NCBI GenBank assembly: GCA_004020645.1
Contig: SAQL01000003.1
Coordinates: 62,001 to 126,000, forward strand
Source of the DNA: Mesorhizobium sp.
GTDB lineage: Bacteria; Pseudomonadota; Alphaproteobacteria; Rhizobiales; Rhizobiaceae
DNA length: 64,000 nucleotides
Reading direction: 5' to 3'
Shown here: piece by piece, positions 1 to 7,943 of the stretch
How the letters are laid out: each line of letters opens with the position of its first letter
Position numbering within the stretch: the stretch's first letter is position 1
Position numbers and translations under genes: made by a program
Notes under the pieces: model-generated
What the model was told of the DNA's origin: nothing
The model's input: the letters and a program-made list of their open reading frames with translations, nothing else
The model's database searches: none

Positions 1-182
1 GCATCAATGATCGGAGCCGGCGTGTCAAAATCTGGCTCGCCAATTGCAAGCGACAGGATATCCTGTCCTGTCCGTTTCAAGGATGCGGCCAGTTGTGAGA
101 TCGCAATGGTGGGAGACATTGTCACCAAGGCGACACGATCACTCAGCAGGGAAGCGTCCAAATCGTTTTCAAAATCGTTCAA
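1..182 (-). CDS. PLP-dependent class I aminotransferase, N-terminal part (cut by window edge)
   Basis: Reading leftward from a TTG at 182, preceded by AGAGG, gives about 60 codons open to the window edge. The peptide contains SPTIAI and, further on, LAIGEPDFDTPAPIIDA, the typical N-terminal signature of fold-type I aspartate/aromatic aminotransferases (usual form SPTIAVS...GAGEPDFDTP). An ATG at 119 is the alternative start, but residues upstream of it (LLSDRVALV) also match the family, so TTG is preferred. The gene starts 23 bases after the stop of the M24 gene and is probably in the same operon. The PLP lysine and substrate specificity cannot be judged because about 85% of the protein lies outside the window. 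Confidence 0.8.
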   Translation of the reverse strand, partial: MNDFENDLDASLLSDRVALVTMSPTIAISQLAASLKRTGQDILSLAIGEPDFDTPAPIID

Positions 183-205
183 GAAAAAACCTCTGATACG
201 TGATC

Positions 206-1360
206 TCAACAGCAGATTATTTCGTCCGGTAGCCTCGACAGAACTTCATTTCCGTCACTTCTGACGATGACGTTTTGCACCAGTCTGACGCCCAGCTTTT
301 CGGAGGGAATGAAGACGTGGGGACAGATCGAAAGCACCATCCCCGGCAGCAACGGCTGCCGCTCATCGCGGGCAAGGCGATATTGCTCCGCATAGGCCGG
401 CGGAAAACCCGGTCCGATCGCATATCCGAGCGTGTGAACTGCAAACGCTTCGAGCCCAGCCTTCTCGAGGACCGCATTGGCCGCTGCATGGACGACAAAA
501 CCCTCGACGCCGGCACGAATCGTGGAGATCGCGGCAGCGCATGCATCCCGAACAAACCGGTGAAGCTCTGCAACGCGCGTACCCGGCGTCCCGATCACGA
601 ATTGTCGCCCGATCGTCGATGGGTAGCGGCGGAATGGAACGCCGAATTCGATGTGACCCGTGTCCCCAAACTCAAGCTTCCGGGCTGTTGGGGCGCCATG
701 GCTGAAACTCGACCGGGGACCTGAAGCCAAGTTGAGCGCCGTTACCGGCTGGCTGCCCCCGGAAGCCAGCATGTGCCGATAGATTTCCGCGGCAATCTCA
801 AGCTCAGAGCGGCCAATGGAAATCAACCCGAGACCCGCCAAGAGAGCGCCGTCGGCTATGCGCGCTGCACGTCGGACGTGAGCCAACTCGCACTCCGATT
901 TCGCCAATCTCAAATGGCTGACAATCGAAGGCGAGGTCTGCACGAGCGCCGCTCCCAGGCACTCCACGATCATACCATGATCGCGCGCGCCAAGGTAATG
1001 CACAGACTCTTCCAAGGCCACACGCTGCCGGTCCATGCCGAGCATTCGTATTGTTCCCCGGAAGACCGCCGCGGAGTCGTCGGCCTGATGGAATCCCCAA
1101 GGGATCACATCGTCGACCACAGCATCATCCTGGAGTTCAGCAAGCTCCGAAATGCGCACGATCATGCGAAGCTCTTTGTCAGCGACCGATATCAGCAGAC
1201 ATTGAAACGAGATGAAGCTCTTCGCATCCGATCCGGTGAGCCAGTATATCGAAGCGGGGTGCGTAACGATGATCCAGTCCAGGCCGGCACCGCTCATATG
1301 CCAGCGCACTGCGTCTCGCCGCGCTTCGAATTCGCAGAGGGGAAAATCGTCGCGGGACAT
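206..1360 (-). CDS. Creatinase-fold (M24) hydrolase lacking metal ligands, EutD/DoeA-like, copy 1
   Basis: 384 aa with the two-domain creatinase/prolidase layout: N-terminal domain to about residue 150, then a pita-bread catalytic domain. Where metal-dependent M24 peptidases have Asp-Asp-His-Glu-Glu, this protein has E238, T249, H309, C346 and V361, so only the His survives. Creatinase and ectoine hydrolase EutD/DoeA are known metal-free members of this fold, and hydrolysis of a C-N bond in a small molecule is the likely role. An SHGAPT segment near residue 220 is shared with the paralogue at 5186-6337. ATG at 1360 is preferred over the upstream GTG at 1372 because it aligns with the paralogue's start (MSRDDF versus MSKSDF). 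It lies 40 bases after the flavin monooxygenase gene. The substrate is unknown. Confidence 0.82.
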   Translation of the reverse strand: MSRDDFPLCEFEARRDAVRWHMSGAGLDWIIVTHPASIYWLTGSDAKSFISFQCLLISVADKELRMIVRISELAELQDDAVVDDVIPWGFHQADDSAAVFRGTIRMLGMDRQRVALEESVHYLGARDHGMIVECLGAALVQTSPSIVSHLRLAKSECELAHVRRAARIADGALLAGLGLISIGRSELEIAAEIYRHMLASGGSQPVTALNLASGPRSSFSHGAPTARKLEFGDTGHIEFGVPFRRYPSTIGRQFVIGTPGTRVAELHRFVRDACAAAISTIRAGVEGFVVHAAANAVLEKAGLEAFAVHTLGYAIGPGFPPAYAEQYRLARDERQPLLPGMVLSICPHVFIPSEKLGVRLVQNVIVRSDGNEVLSRLPDEIICC

Positions 1361-1400
1361 TACAAGCTTCACTCCAGCTCAAAAGCTGCGGCTCTGCGGC

Positions 1401-2459
1401 TTACTGGAAGCGCGGGATCACCTCGTGGCCGATGAGTTCGATCGACCTCATCACCTGGGCGTGGGTGGCCTTCCCAGCCTGAATCATGAAGATCATCTGA
1501 TCAATGCCTGTAGCAGCCCACCCCTCGACCTGCCGGCAAAGCGTTTCGGGATTGCCACCCAATGCCATGCCGGCATCGATCAGGTCATCGTCGCTCATGG
1601 CGGAAATGCGCTGCTTGATCTTGTCGACCCCACCTGCGGTCGCAAATCTGAGGTGGTTCAACTCAGCATCGTTGTCGCCGTAGTACCAGCGAGCGGCCGC
1701 GCAGGCGGTGCCCTTGCCCACTGCATCATCGCTGTCGCAGCAGGTGATACCGAAAACGGCGACGTTTTCGTTGCGGCAGCGGGATACGGTCGGCGCGATC
1801 TGGCTCCTGCTGATCGACCGATACGTCTCTATCGCCTTCCTAGTCTCCGCGTGCGAGTTTCGTGTCACTCCGATGACTCCTACGCCTTGTCTTGCAGCGT
1901 GTTCATATGTCTCCAGATTGGTAGCAGCCACCCACAGAGGCGGATGCGGAAGCTGGACCGGTTTCGGTATGACATGCCGGGCGGGCAGTTCGAAATGCTC
2001 TCCGGCGAAGCCGGTGAACGGGTCCTCCTCGAACATCCGCAACACGGCTTGCAGAGATTCGTTGCCGGCGGCCCGGCTCTTCTGAGGATCGAGGCCGAAG
2101 CCTTCTACAATATAGGGGGTCGTTCCACGGCCACTTCCAAATTCCACCCTGCCACTGCTCAGAACATCAAGCGTGGCCACCCGCTCGGCGACGTTGAACG
2201 GGTGATGGAGTGGCAGCACGACAACTCCCAATCCCATTCGGAGCTTCGTGGTCCTCTGGCTCAGGGCCGCCAGGAACATTTCTGAGCATGCGCAATGACC
2301 AATTTCGCTGAAAAAGTGCTGCTCGGTTATCCAGAAATATTCGAAGCCATGTTTTTCGGCGCTCTCACCTTGCTCGAGCGCGTTCTGGTAAGCGCTCCAA
2401 TCCCTTTGATCGGACCATGGGCGAGGAGTTTGCAACTGTGTCATTATTCCAAATCTCAT
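1401..2459 (-). CDS. LLM-class flavin-dependent monooxygenase (luciferase-like)
   Basis: 352 aa of the bacterial luciferase-like TIM-barrel family, which uses reduced FMN and oxygen to oxidise small molecules. Family hallmarks are an N-terminal FGIMTQ strand, a FWITEQHF segment near residue 45, a GLGVVVLPLHHP stretch, RVEFGSGRG after residue 100 and PPLWVAATN around residue 180. Full family length. It sits between the ectoine-synthase-like cupin and the metal-free M24 protein in a leftward gene series. Such enzymes need a flavin reductase; a candidate NAD(P)H:FMN reductase is encoded in the same locus at 15653-16270. The substrate cannot be predicted from sequence alone. Confidence 0.9.
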   Translation of the reverse strand: MRFGIMTQLQTPRPWSDQRDWSAYQNALEQGESAEKHGFEYFWITEQHFFSEIGHCACSEMFLAALSQRTTKLRMGLGVVVLPLHHPFNVAERVATLDVLSSGRVEFGSGRGTTPYIVEGFGLDPQKSRAAGNESLQAVLRMFEEDPFTGFAGEHFELPARHVIPKPVQLPHPPLWVAATNLETYEHAARQGVGVIGVTRNSHAETRKAIETYRSISRSQIAPTVSRCRNENVAVFGITCCDSDDAVGKGTACAAARWYYGDNDAELNHLRFATAGGVDKIKQRISAMSDDDLIDAGMALGGNPETLCRQVEGWAATGIDQMIFMIQAGKATHAQVMRSIELIGHEVIPRFQ

Positions 2460-2576
2460 AGTCCTGCTCGCGGATCGAAATTGTTGTTGCGGGCATGATC
2501 AGTCGTCAACGCGATAATGAAAATTGAAAAAAAGGTGACGAAAAGCTTCAAAATTCGCGGGTTAGCTGCAGCGGCG

Positions 2577-2990
2577 TCAGTCGCGCGGTGCGACGGCAGC
2601 AGATAGATCGAGCGCGTTTCGATAGGATCCGTCCGGTTCGGGCGTTTCCGTGCCGAGCAACGCCGGCGCAAACACGCAGATCAGATGCATGCTCTTAAAG
2701 ACGCTAAGCTTGTGCCTCTCATTCTTGTCGAGGGCGTATAGCGTGCCGGGGCGTATCTGGTGGACTGTGTCAGTCGCCAGGTCGGTGACTTCGCCCTCGC
2801 CATCAATGCAATAATTGGCCTCGATGTGGTTCTTGTACTCGATAATCAGCTCGTGACCGGCCTCGAGTACGGTGCTCGTGACTGTGAAGCCGACATTGTC
2901 GCTAAGGGTCAGGAAGCGCACGCTCCTCCAGCGCTCGCCACCGACATCTACTTTGCTGCCCTTCAATTCGCCCAGCGTCCGTACGATCAT
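2577..2990 (-). CDS. Solitary ectoine synthase-like cupin (EctC family)
   Basis: 137 aa, the usual EctC length, with the characteristic MIVR start, EYKNHIEANYC core and GEGEV turn. Ectoine synthase closes N-gamma-acetyl-diaminobutyrate into ectoine in an iron-dependent cupin. The reported iron ligands Glu57, Tyr85 and His93 are present here at exactly those positions. From memory of the structural work, W21, R25, T40, Y52, C105, F107 and E115 also match, whereas position 38 is Thr and position 117 is Pro (usually Asn/His and His). No ectA, ectB or ectD is visible, so this is an orphan ectC. Its neighbours are two M24 proteins resembling ectoine hydrolase. It may cyclise, or reopen, a related compound. 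The family call is firm; the reaction is inferred. Confidence 0.88.
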   Translation of the reverse strand: MIVRTLGELKGSKVDVGGERWRSVRFLTLSDNVGFTVTSTVLEAGHELIIEYKNHIEANYCIDGEGEVTDLATDTVHQIRPGTLYALDKNERHKLSVFKSMHLICVFAPALLGTETPEPDGSYRNALDLSAAVAPRD

Positions 2991-3054
2991 TTTCTGATAT
3001 CCTTTTGAGACTGTTGCCTAGAGCCCTTAGCAAGTCCTGCTGCCAAGGCCGTGG

Positions 3055-3993
3055 TTACACCGACGCTGCGGACAGGTGATGCCTTTCATCGAGCCACGCT
3101 TGGATGCTGCGTTCGATGCCATATTGAGGCACAAAGCCGAGGTCGGCGCGTATTCTGGAAGTGTCGCAGAGCCCTTCAGCTCTGGTCGGCCCGGAGAATT
3201 CAACCGTCCCCGCAGTCGGGACCATTCTCTTCAGCACGTCGCAGAATTCCGACATGCTAATGAAATTTTCGTAGGGGCCGGCGACATTGTAGATCGTGTG
3301 GCTTGGCTTGGGATGTGTTAGCGCGCGGCAAGTAGCTGCGGCTACGTCCGAGACATAGGTTATCTGTTGGCGCCAACCGCCGCTGAAGGCCGAGACCTTC
3401 AAATCTCGTCCGTCTACTGTATCCAGAATATCCCTGAAAATCCGCGCGATCCCCGCGCCGCGCGTCGGGGTCGGCCCGAAGACAAGGCTGTAGCGCAACG
3501 CAATGAATTCGAAGTCGTGTTGGTGCGCGAACAGCAGCCCGAGCCGCTCACCAAGAAGCTTCGACGCGGCGTAGACTGAGAGTTCTGGACCGATTGCCGC
3601 CTGTTCATGACGAACCAGACAGGTTTCGCCGGCGACCGCGTCCGTGCTTGAGAAAACGACGCGACGAACTTTCAGCGTAGCTGCCGCGGATAGGACGTTC
3701 AGAAGGCCTCCAATATTCAAACTCATTCCGCTACCAGGATTTTCCGCAATGCCGCCTGCAAGCATTGCCGCAGTCAGCACGACAGCCTCGGATTCCTGTT
3801 CGGCAACCGCCGCCAAGACTTGGGCGGGATCCGTGAGGTCTCCCTTCCTAAAGGTCAGGCGCCGCACATACCGCACGAGGACGCCGCTTGGAGGATGCTG
3901 GTCGAATATGCAGACTTCGTGGCCCTGTTCAATTAATTCTGCCGCTACAAACGACCCGACGTTTCCACAGCCGCCGAAAACCATAGTTCGCAT
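3055..3993 (-). CDS. NAD-dependent epimerase/dehydratase (extended SDR)
   Basis: 312 aa, extended short-chain dehydrogenase. The Rossmann motif is GGCGNVG at residues 7-13, with an acidic residue (D31) ending beta-2 that suggests NAD(H). The catalytic residues are S115/S116 and Y141-x3-K145 (YAASK). The C-terminal substrate domain includes the usual TYVSDVA and YNVAGP segments. Enzymes of this group oxidise, epimerise or dehydrate sugar nucleotides or other hydroxylated small molecules. It lies 64 bases upstream of the EctC-like gene on the same strand and 112 bases after the LysR gene, consistent with one transcription unit. The exact substrate is unknown; the rest of the locus argues against an ordinary cell-wall sugar role. 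Confidence 0.85.
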   Translation of the reverse strand: MRTMVFGGCGNVGSFVAAELIEQGHEVCIFDQHPPSGVLVRYVRRLTFRKGDLTDPAQVLAAVAEQESEAVVLTAAMLAGGIAENPGSGMSLNIGGLLNVLSAAATLKVRRVVFSSTDAVAGETCLVRHEQAAIGPELSVYAASKLLGERLGLLFAHQHDFEFIALRYSLVFGPTPTRGAGIARIFRDILDTVDGRDLKVSAFSGGWRQQITYVSDVAAATCRALTHPKPSHTIYNVAGPYENFISMSEFCDVLKRMVPTAGTVEFSGPTRAEGLCDTSRIRADLGFVPQYGIERSIQAWLDERHHLSAASV

Positions 3994-4105
3994 GCGCGCC
4001 TCCTTTCTTCCGAACTAGCCAAATCCACCGTGGAAGCACTATTGCAACTTTTTCCGTGAAAGCAGGCATTGGCCTCAACGGTAGAAAGCATCGGCGAAAT
4101 TTGCA

Positions 4106-5083
4106 TCACGTCCGCAGATTTGCCGAAGGGAGCGAGAGGGCCACTTGCCCGGTTTCGCCGGGTTTTCTTGATTTCGCTGTGACTGCGAACGAGCTTGCGA
4201 TCTCGCGCTGAACAAGCACAACTGCCTGGTTGTCCCGACTTGTTTCGCGTGCCACTGAGTGCCAGACAATCGGGATTCCGTCTCGCGTGAGCGGGCGCGC
4301 GGTCAACGTTCCCGCATCCAATTGCGGCTGGATCGCCCAACGTGACAGGATGCTGATAGCTAAATGTGCCTTCACCAACTCAAGGACGGCCTCCAGCGAA
4401 TGAAGCATATAGAACTGGTTTGGGATAATTTTTGCCGGACCAAAGAAACGGTCGTACTCGAAGCCGCTGACAGGATGGTTGGCGAACCAGTAGTTTACGT
4501 AGGAGTGTGATATCAGGTCCGACGCCTCAACAGCTGTGGTCGCCTCAAGTGGATGACCGGGAGCCATCACCAAAACCAGTTCATCCTGTAGAACCGGCAC
4601 ACTCCAGAAGCCGACCGGCGGTTCCGCACTGGGGAACACGATGACGTCGGCATCGTTCGCCTCCAGCGCTGCGAGAGGCCTGTCCCAGACGTGCGGTACT
4701 AGTTCAAGTTGAAGGCCAGGATCGATTGCCGCCGCGCTTTTTACGACTGCCGGGAACCAGCGATAATCATTGTAGTATCCGCAGGCCATGCGAACTAGGC
4801 TCGTGACACCTTGACCTATTCTCTTTGCTGCCTGTTCGGCGTTGTACAGATCCTGTACGAGCGACCGTGCCGCCTTTGCAAGACTTCGCCCCGCCGGTGT
4901 CAAAATGAGGTGTCGCCCGTCTCTGGCCGCCAGTAGGACGCCTAGGCGGCTCTCCGCCTCTCTTAATCTGTGAGTAAGCGCAGAGGGGCTGACATGCAGG
5001 CGCTCCGCGGTTTCTACCATGCTTCCCGTATCCGCAAGTTCGGCTAGCAAGAGAAGGTGTTTGAAGTCGAGATAAAGGCGCAT
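4106..5083 (-). CDS. LysR-family transcriptional regulator
   Basis: 325 aa. An N-terminal winged HTH (about residues 4-62, with SMVETAERLHVSPSALTHRL) is followed by a two-lobed effector-binding domain. The HTH resembles MetR-type LysR proteins in wording, but sequence alone does not assign an effector. It is in the middle of the leftward gene series, between the second M24 gene (102 bases upstream) and the epimerase. It is the only intact regulator gene in the first 17 kb and so the obvious candidate to control the locus. The effector would then be the transported compound or an intermediate. Confidence 0.9.
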   Translation of the reverse strand: MRLYLDFKHLLLLAELADTGSMVETAERLHVSPSALTHRLREAESRLGVLLAARDGRHLILTPAGRSLAKAARSLVQDLYNAEQAAKRIGQGVTSLVRMACGYYNDYRWFPAVVKSAAAIDPGLQLELVPHVWDRPLAALEANDADVIVFPSAEPPVGFWSVPVLQDELVLVMAPGHPLEATTAVEASDLISHSYVNYWFANHPVSGFEYDRFFGPAKIIPNQFYMLHSLEAVLELVKAHLAISILSRWAIQPQLDAGTLTARPLTRDGIPIVWHSVARETSRDNQAVVLVQREIASSFAVTAKSRKPGETGQVALSLPSANLRT

Positions 5084-5185
5084 GTCAGATCAGTCTCAGT
5101 GAGTGACGGCGGCAGAGGCAGCCCAGCTGAAGTCCCAGCTGGAATCAAACTATCTTGGTTTTATGTGCATTCGGTGCGTCTTGCG

Positions 5186-6337
5186 TCATGCCTCGATTAG
5201 GTCACGTGAAAACGTTGATAGCAACTCGGCTCCGGTCGCGCCCACGATCACATTGTCGATCAACCGGACACCTATACCTTCGGGACCGTTGAACACGGGC
5301 GGTTCAATAGTGAGCACCATGCCGGTGCGCAAAGGCTCCTCGGTCTCGCCGAACATACTGATCGATTCGCCCCAGGAAGGTGGGAAGCCCGCTGCCAGGC
5401 CATATCCCGACGTGTGAATCTGATACTGGCCGAGACCGGCCTCCGAGATGATTTTTCGAGCAGTGCGATGAGGATGTGATGCCGGCACGCCGTCGCGAAT
5501 GGTCGCGATCATCGCGTCGCCCGCCCGCCTGACGACGTCAAATATCTGGCGCTGCCTCGCTGTGGCGCGACCAATCGAAAACTGCCTCCCGATGGTCGCT
5601 GTGTAGCGGCAGCGGGCAGCACCATATTCAATGTGGCCGATGTCACCGTGGCGCAGTGGTTTGCGCGTTGGGGCGCCGTGACTGTAGACCGAGCGATGCC
5701 CAGACACCAGGTTCATCGTGCTCGCCGGCAACTCCGATCCGGAAGCTAGGAGTGCACGATAAACTTGGCCGCAAAGATCGAGCTCGGTGCGGCCCGCAGA
5801 AAGCTGATCGGCGAAAACCGTCATGCCGGCGTCGGCCACCCTGGCGGCGCTCCGCACATAGGCCAGCTCAGCCGGTGACTTTACCGACCTCAGGCCCGAA
5901 ATGATGTTGCAAGGCTCATCGACGATCGCTTTGCCAAGGAGTTCCTTCACGCGGACATATGCGTGGGGGTGGAGGTAGTACGCAGGAACTTCCATGCCAA
6001 CTCTGAGACCGGCTAACCGCTCGCGCTCGACCAAGCTCGCGAATGCCATGAGCGGGTCTTCAGGCTCGACCCCTCCCCATGTTTCCAGGCGGTCACAAAG
6101 GGCGTCTTGTTCGAATTCGTAGCGCTCCGGCTCTCTGGTTAGCATGATCAGCGGACCGTCCCGCAGCACGACTAGGCATTGAAAGTTCTGATAGCTCTTG
6201 CCGTCGGATCCTGTCAGCCAGTGAATCGACACCGGATGGAACGCGACAATGCAATCGAGTCCGCAATCCGCCATCCTGCTCCGGACCTGGCGGTGCCGGA
6301 ACAAAAACTCTTCTGCGGTAAAATCAGACTTGGACAT
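5186..6337 (-). CDS. Creatinase-fold (M24) hydrolase lacking metal ligands, EutD/DoeA-like, copy 2
   Basis: 383 aa and clearly paralogous to the protein at 206-1360 over its whole length (shared SIxWLTGSDxKS near residue 40, SHGAPT near 220, GDxGHIEyG near 235). The five metal-ligand positions of M24 peptidases read E237, T248, H308, E345 and I360. The two Asp and the last Glu are gone while His and one Glu remain, so binuclear metal chemistry is unlikely. EutD, which opens the ectoine ring without metal, and creatinase are the nearest mechanistic precedents. Its start is 18 bases after the amidase stop, suggesting co-transcription. Copy 1 has also lost the Glu at this position (C346), so the two copies may act on different substrates. 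Confidence 0.83.
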   Translation of the reverse strand: MSKSDFTAEEFLFRHRQVRSRMADCGLDCIVAFHPVSIHWLTGSDGKSYQNFQCLVVLRDGPLIMLTREPERYEFEQDALCDRLETWGGVEPEDPLMAFASLVERERLAGLRVGMEVPAYYLHPHAYVRVKELLGKAIVDEPCNIISGLRSVKSPAELAYVRSAARVADAGMTVFADQLSAGRTELDLCGQVYRALLASGSELPASTMNLVSGHRSVYSHGAPTRKPLRHGDIGHIEYGAARCRYTATIGRQFSIGRATARQRQIFDVVRRAGDAMIATIRDGVPASHPHRTARKIISEAGLGQYQIHTSGYGLAAGFPPSWGESISMFGETEEPLRTGMVLTIEPPVFNGPEGIGVRLIDNVIVGATGAELLSTFSRDLIEA

Positions 6338-6355
6338 GATCGGTTGCGGGGCTCT

Positions 6356-7744
6356 TCATTCGATCGGAGGAAACTGGTCCAACCACGGTGTTGCCTCCTG
6401 ATAAGCTTGGGCGGCGAGCAGGAGTTGATGATCGTGGAACGGCTTACCCACCAACTGCAATCCCAGCGGTAAGCCGTCTGAAAAGCCGCAGCAGACATTG
6501 ACGGCAGGATAGCCGATCAGGTTAGCCAGGGCTGTGAACGAGGGTGATTGAAAGAAAGCGATGGGCGACACTTGTTCGATGGGGATGCTCGGCGCCGATG
6601 TCGTTGGCAGAAGCAAAAGGTCGAACCGTTCGAAAAGGACTTGCGCGCGGCCAACGATCCTGCCGCGCAACCGGGATGCGTTGACATAATCTGTGGCTGT
6701 CAAGAACGCGCCTGGCAGGACGCGGTTGACGAACGACCTGCCGAACAGCTGACGTTTTTCGCGTAAGTCTGTGCCGTAGATCGCAGCCGCTTCGGACAAC
6801 ATGACGATCATAACAGCGGTGTGTGACTCGCGCAGGAAGCTGAATTCAACCGGCGCCATCGCGGCACCGAGCTGCGAGAGGATTGCAGCGGCCGCATCGT
6901 GCGCCCGCTGCACGTCAGGGCCGATGTGGATGTCGTCTTCCCATTTCACGACGCCGATGCGGAGGCCACTGAGCGGTTTGCTGGTGTCATGGCGTAATGC
7001 CGGCTGCACCGGCTCCGGAAATTCCGGCTGATGCGATTGGCGGCTAGAGATGGCATCGAGGATGATACGGCAATCGTCTGCGCTACGGGCGATTGGGCCA
7101 ACATGGTCCAGAGAAGGGGCGAGCGGAAAGACGCCGACCCGACTGACCAGATCGTAGGTGGGCTTTAGCCCGGTCACGCCGCAAAGCGAGGACGGCAAGC
7201 GAATCGAACCGGCGGTGTCAGTTGCAATTGCCCCGAAAACGAGGCGTGCGGCCAGTGCTGCTCCCGCACCGCTTGATGAGCCGCCAGTGTAGAAACCTCG
7301 CCGCCACGGATTCTGCGCTGGGGAAATCGGGAGGTCGTATGAGGGACCGCCCATCGCGAACTCGTGGGTGTTCAGCTTTCCAACAAGGATTGCTCCTGAC
7401 GCGGCGACACGGGCCACCACCGCCGCATCGCGTTTCGGCACATGGTCACCTCGCAACCGCGACTGCCCGGTCGTCAGTATCCCAGCTGTCTCGATGATGT
7501 CCTTGAGCCCAATCGGGATACCATCGAGCAGTCCAAGTGGCCGCTTTCGCACAAAGCGTTCCTCAGATTCTCGGGCGTCGGCTAGCGCTCGTTCCTTGGT
7601 GATCGTGACAAACGTCCTAAGTTGCGCGTCGAGCCTGTCGATCCGCAAGAGAATCGCGTTGGTCAGTTCTACCGGTGACAGCTCTAAGGTCCGGTATGCA
7701 GCCGCAAGCTCGCGGATCGAAAGCCAAAAGACCGCCTCACCCAT
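6356..7744 (-). CDS. Amidase-signature enzyme (AtzE/GatA family)
   Basis: 462 aa amidase-signature hydrolase. The Ser-cisSer-Lys triad is visible as K81 (GIPIGLKDI), a Ser of GGSSSGAG at 155-160, and S180 in TAGSIRLPSS. The usual TGG of this last motif is TAG here. Such enzymes hydrolyse primary amides, biurets or related C-N bonds. The gene overlaps the small upstream ORF by 8 bases, as expected for translational coupling of AtzE-type amidases to a GatC/AtzG-like subunit. It is followed closely by the second M24 gene. A genuine GatA role is unlikely because no gatB is present. The substrate is probably an amide intermediate of the pathway encoded here. Confidence 0.88.
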   Translation of the reverse strand: MGEAVFWLSIRELAAAYRTLELSPVELTNAILLRIDRLDAQLRTFVTITKERALADARESEERFVRKRPLGLLDGIPIGLKDIIETAGILTTGQSRLRGDHVPKRDAAVVARVAASGAILVGKLNTHEFAMGGPSYDLPISPAQNPWRRGFYTGGSSSGAGAALAARLVFGAIATDTAGSIRLPSSLCGVTGLKPTYDLVSRVGVFPLAPSLDHVGPIARSADDCRIILDAISSRQSHQPEFPEPVQPALRHDTSKPLSGLRIGVVKWEDDIHIGPDVQRAHDAAAAILSQLGAAMAPVEFSFLRESHTAVMIVMLSEAAAIYGTDLREKRQLFGRSFVNRVLPGAFLTATDYVNASRLRGRIVGRAQVLFERFDLLLLPTTSAPSIPIEQVSPIAFFQSPSFTALANLIGYPAVNVCCGFSDGLPLGLQLVGKPFHDHQLLLAAQAYQEATPWLDQFPPIE

Positions 7745-7943
7745 GGCTGCGAAGCCTTGGGTAAAACGCCGGTTCGTCCTCCGCAGACAGATCCTTTGGC
7801 AGAGCTAGCGTGCAGTGGTGAAGCAGTATCCAAGCTTCACGCAGCGATGCTCGTTCATCCTCGCTCAAGTCGCCGCAAACCGACTCGACCAGCAGATTGA
7901 ATCGGTCCGCCGTCGCTGCCGCTTTCTGCCGATCGTGCGTCAA
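7737..7943 (-). CDS. Small AtzG/GatC-like amidase partner (putative)
   Basis: 68 aa. The start overlaps the MmgE/PrpD stop as ATGA and the stop overlaps the amidase start by 8 bases, so it is translationally coupled on both sides. The protein is mostly helical by composition and ends in a short acidic-proline tail (LPKDLSAEDEPAFYPRL) like the tails of AtzG/GatC-type small subunits that wrap around amidase partners. AtzG in the cyanuric-acid pathway stabilises the amidase AtzE and is of similar size. The sequence similarity is weak and read by eye, so the name rests mainly on position and size; 'hypothetical protein' is the fallback. Confidence 0.6.
   Translation of the reverse strand: MTHDRQKAAATADRFNLLVESVCGDLSEDERASLREAWILLHHCTLALPKDLSAEDEPAFYPRLRSHG

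Noticed and set aside
773..2285. Long plus-strand frames (773-1435 and 1212-2285)
   Set aside because: They are antisense to the M24 and LLM genes, which have clear family motifs; the plus-strand peptides have none.
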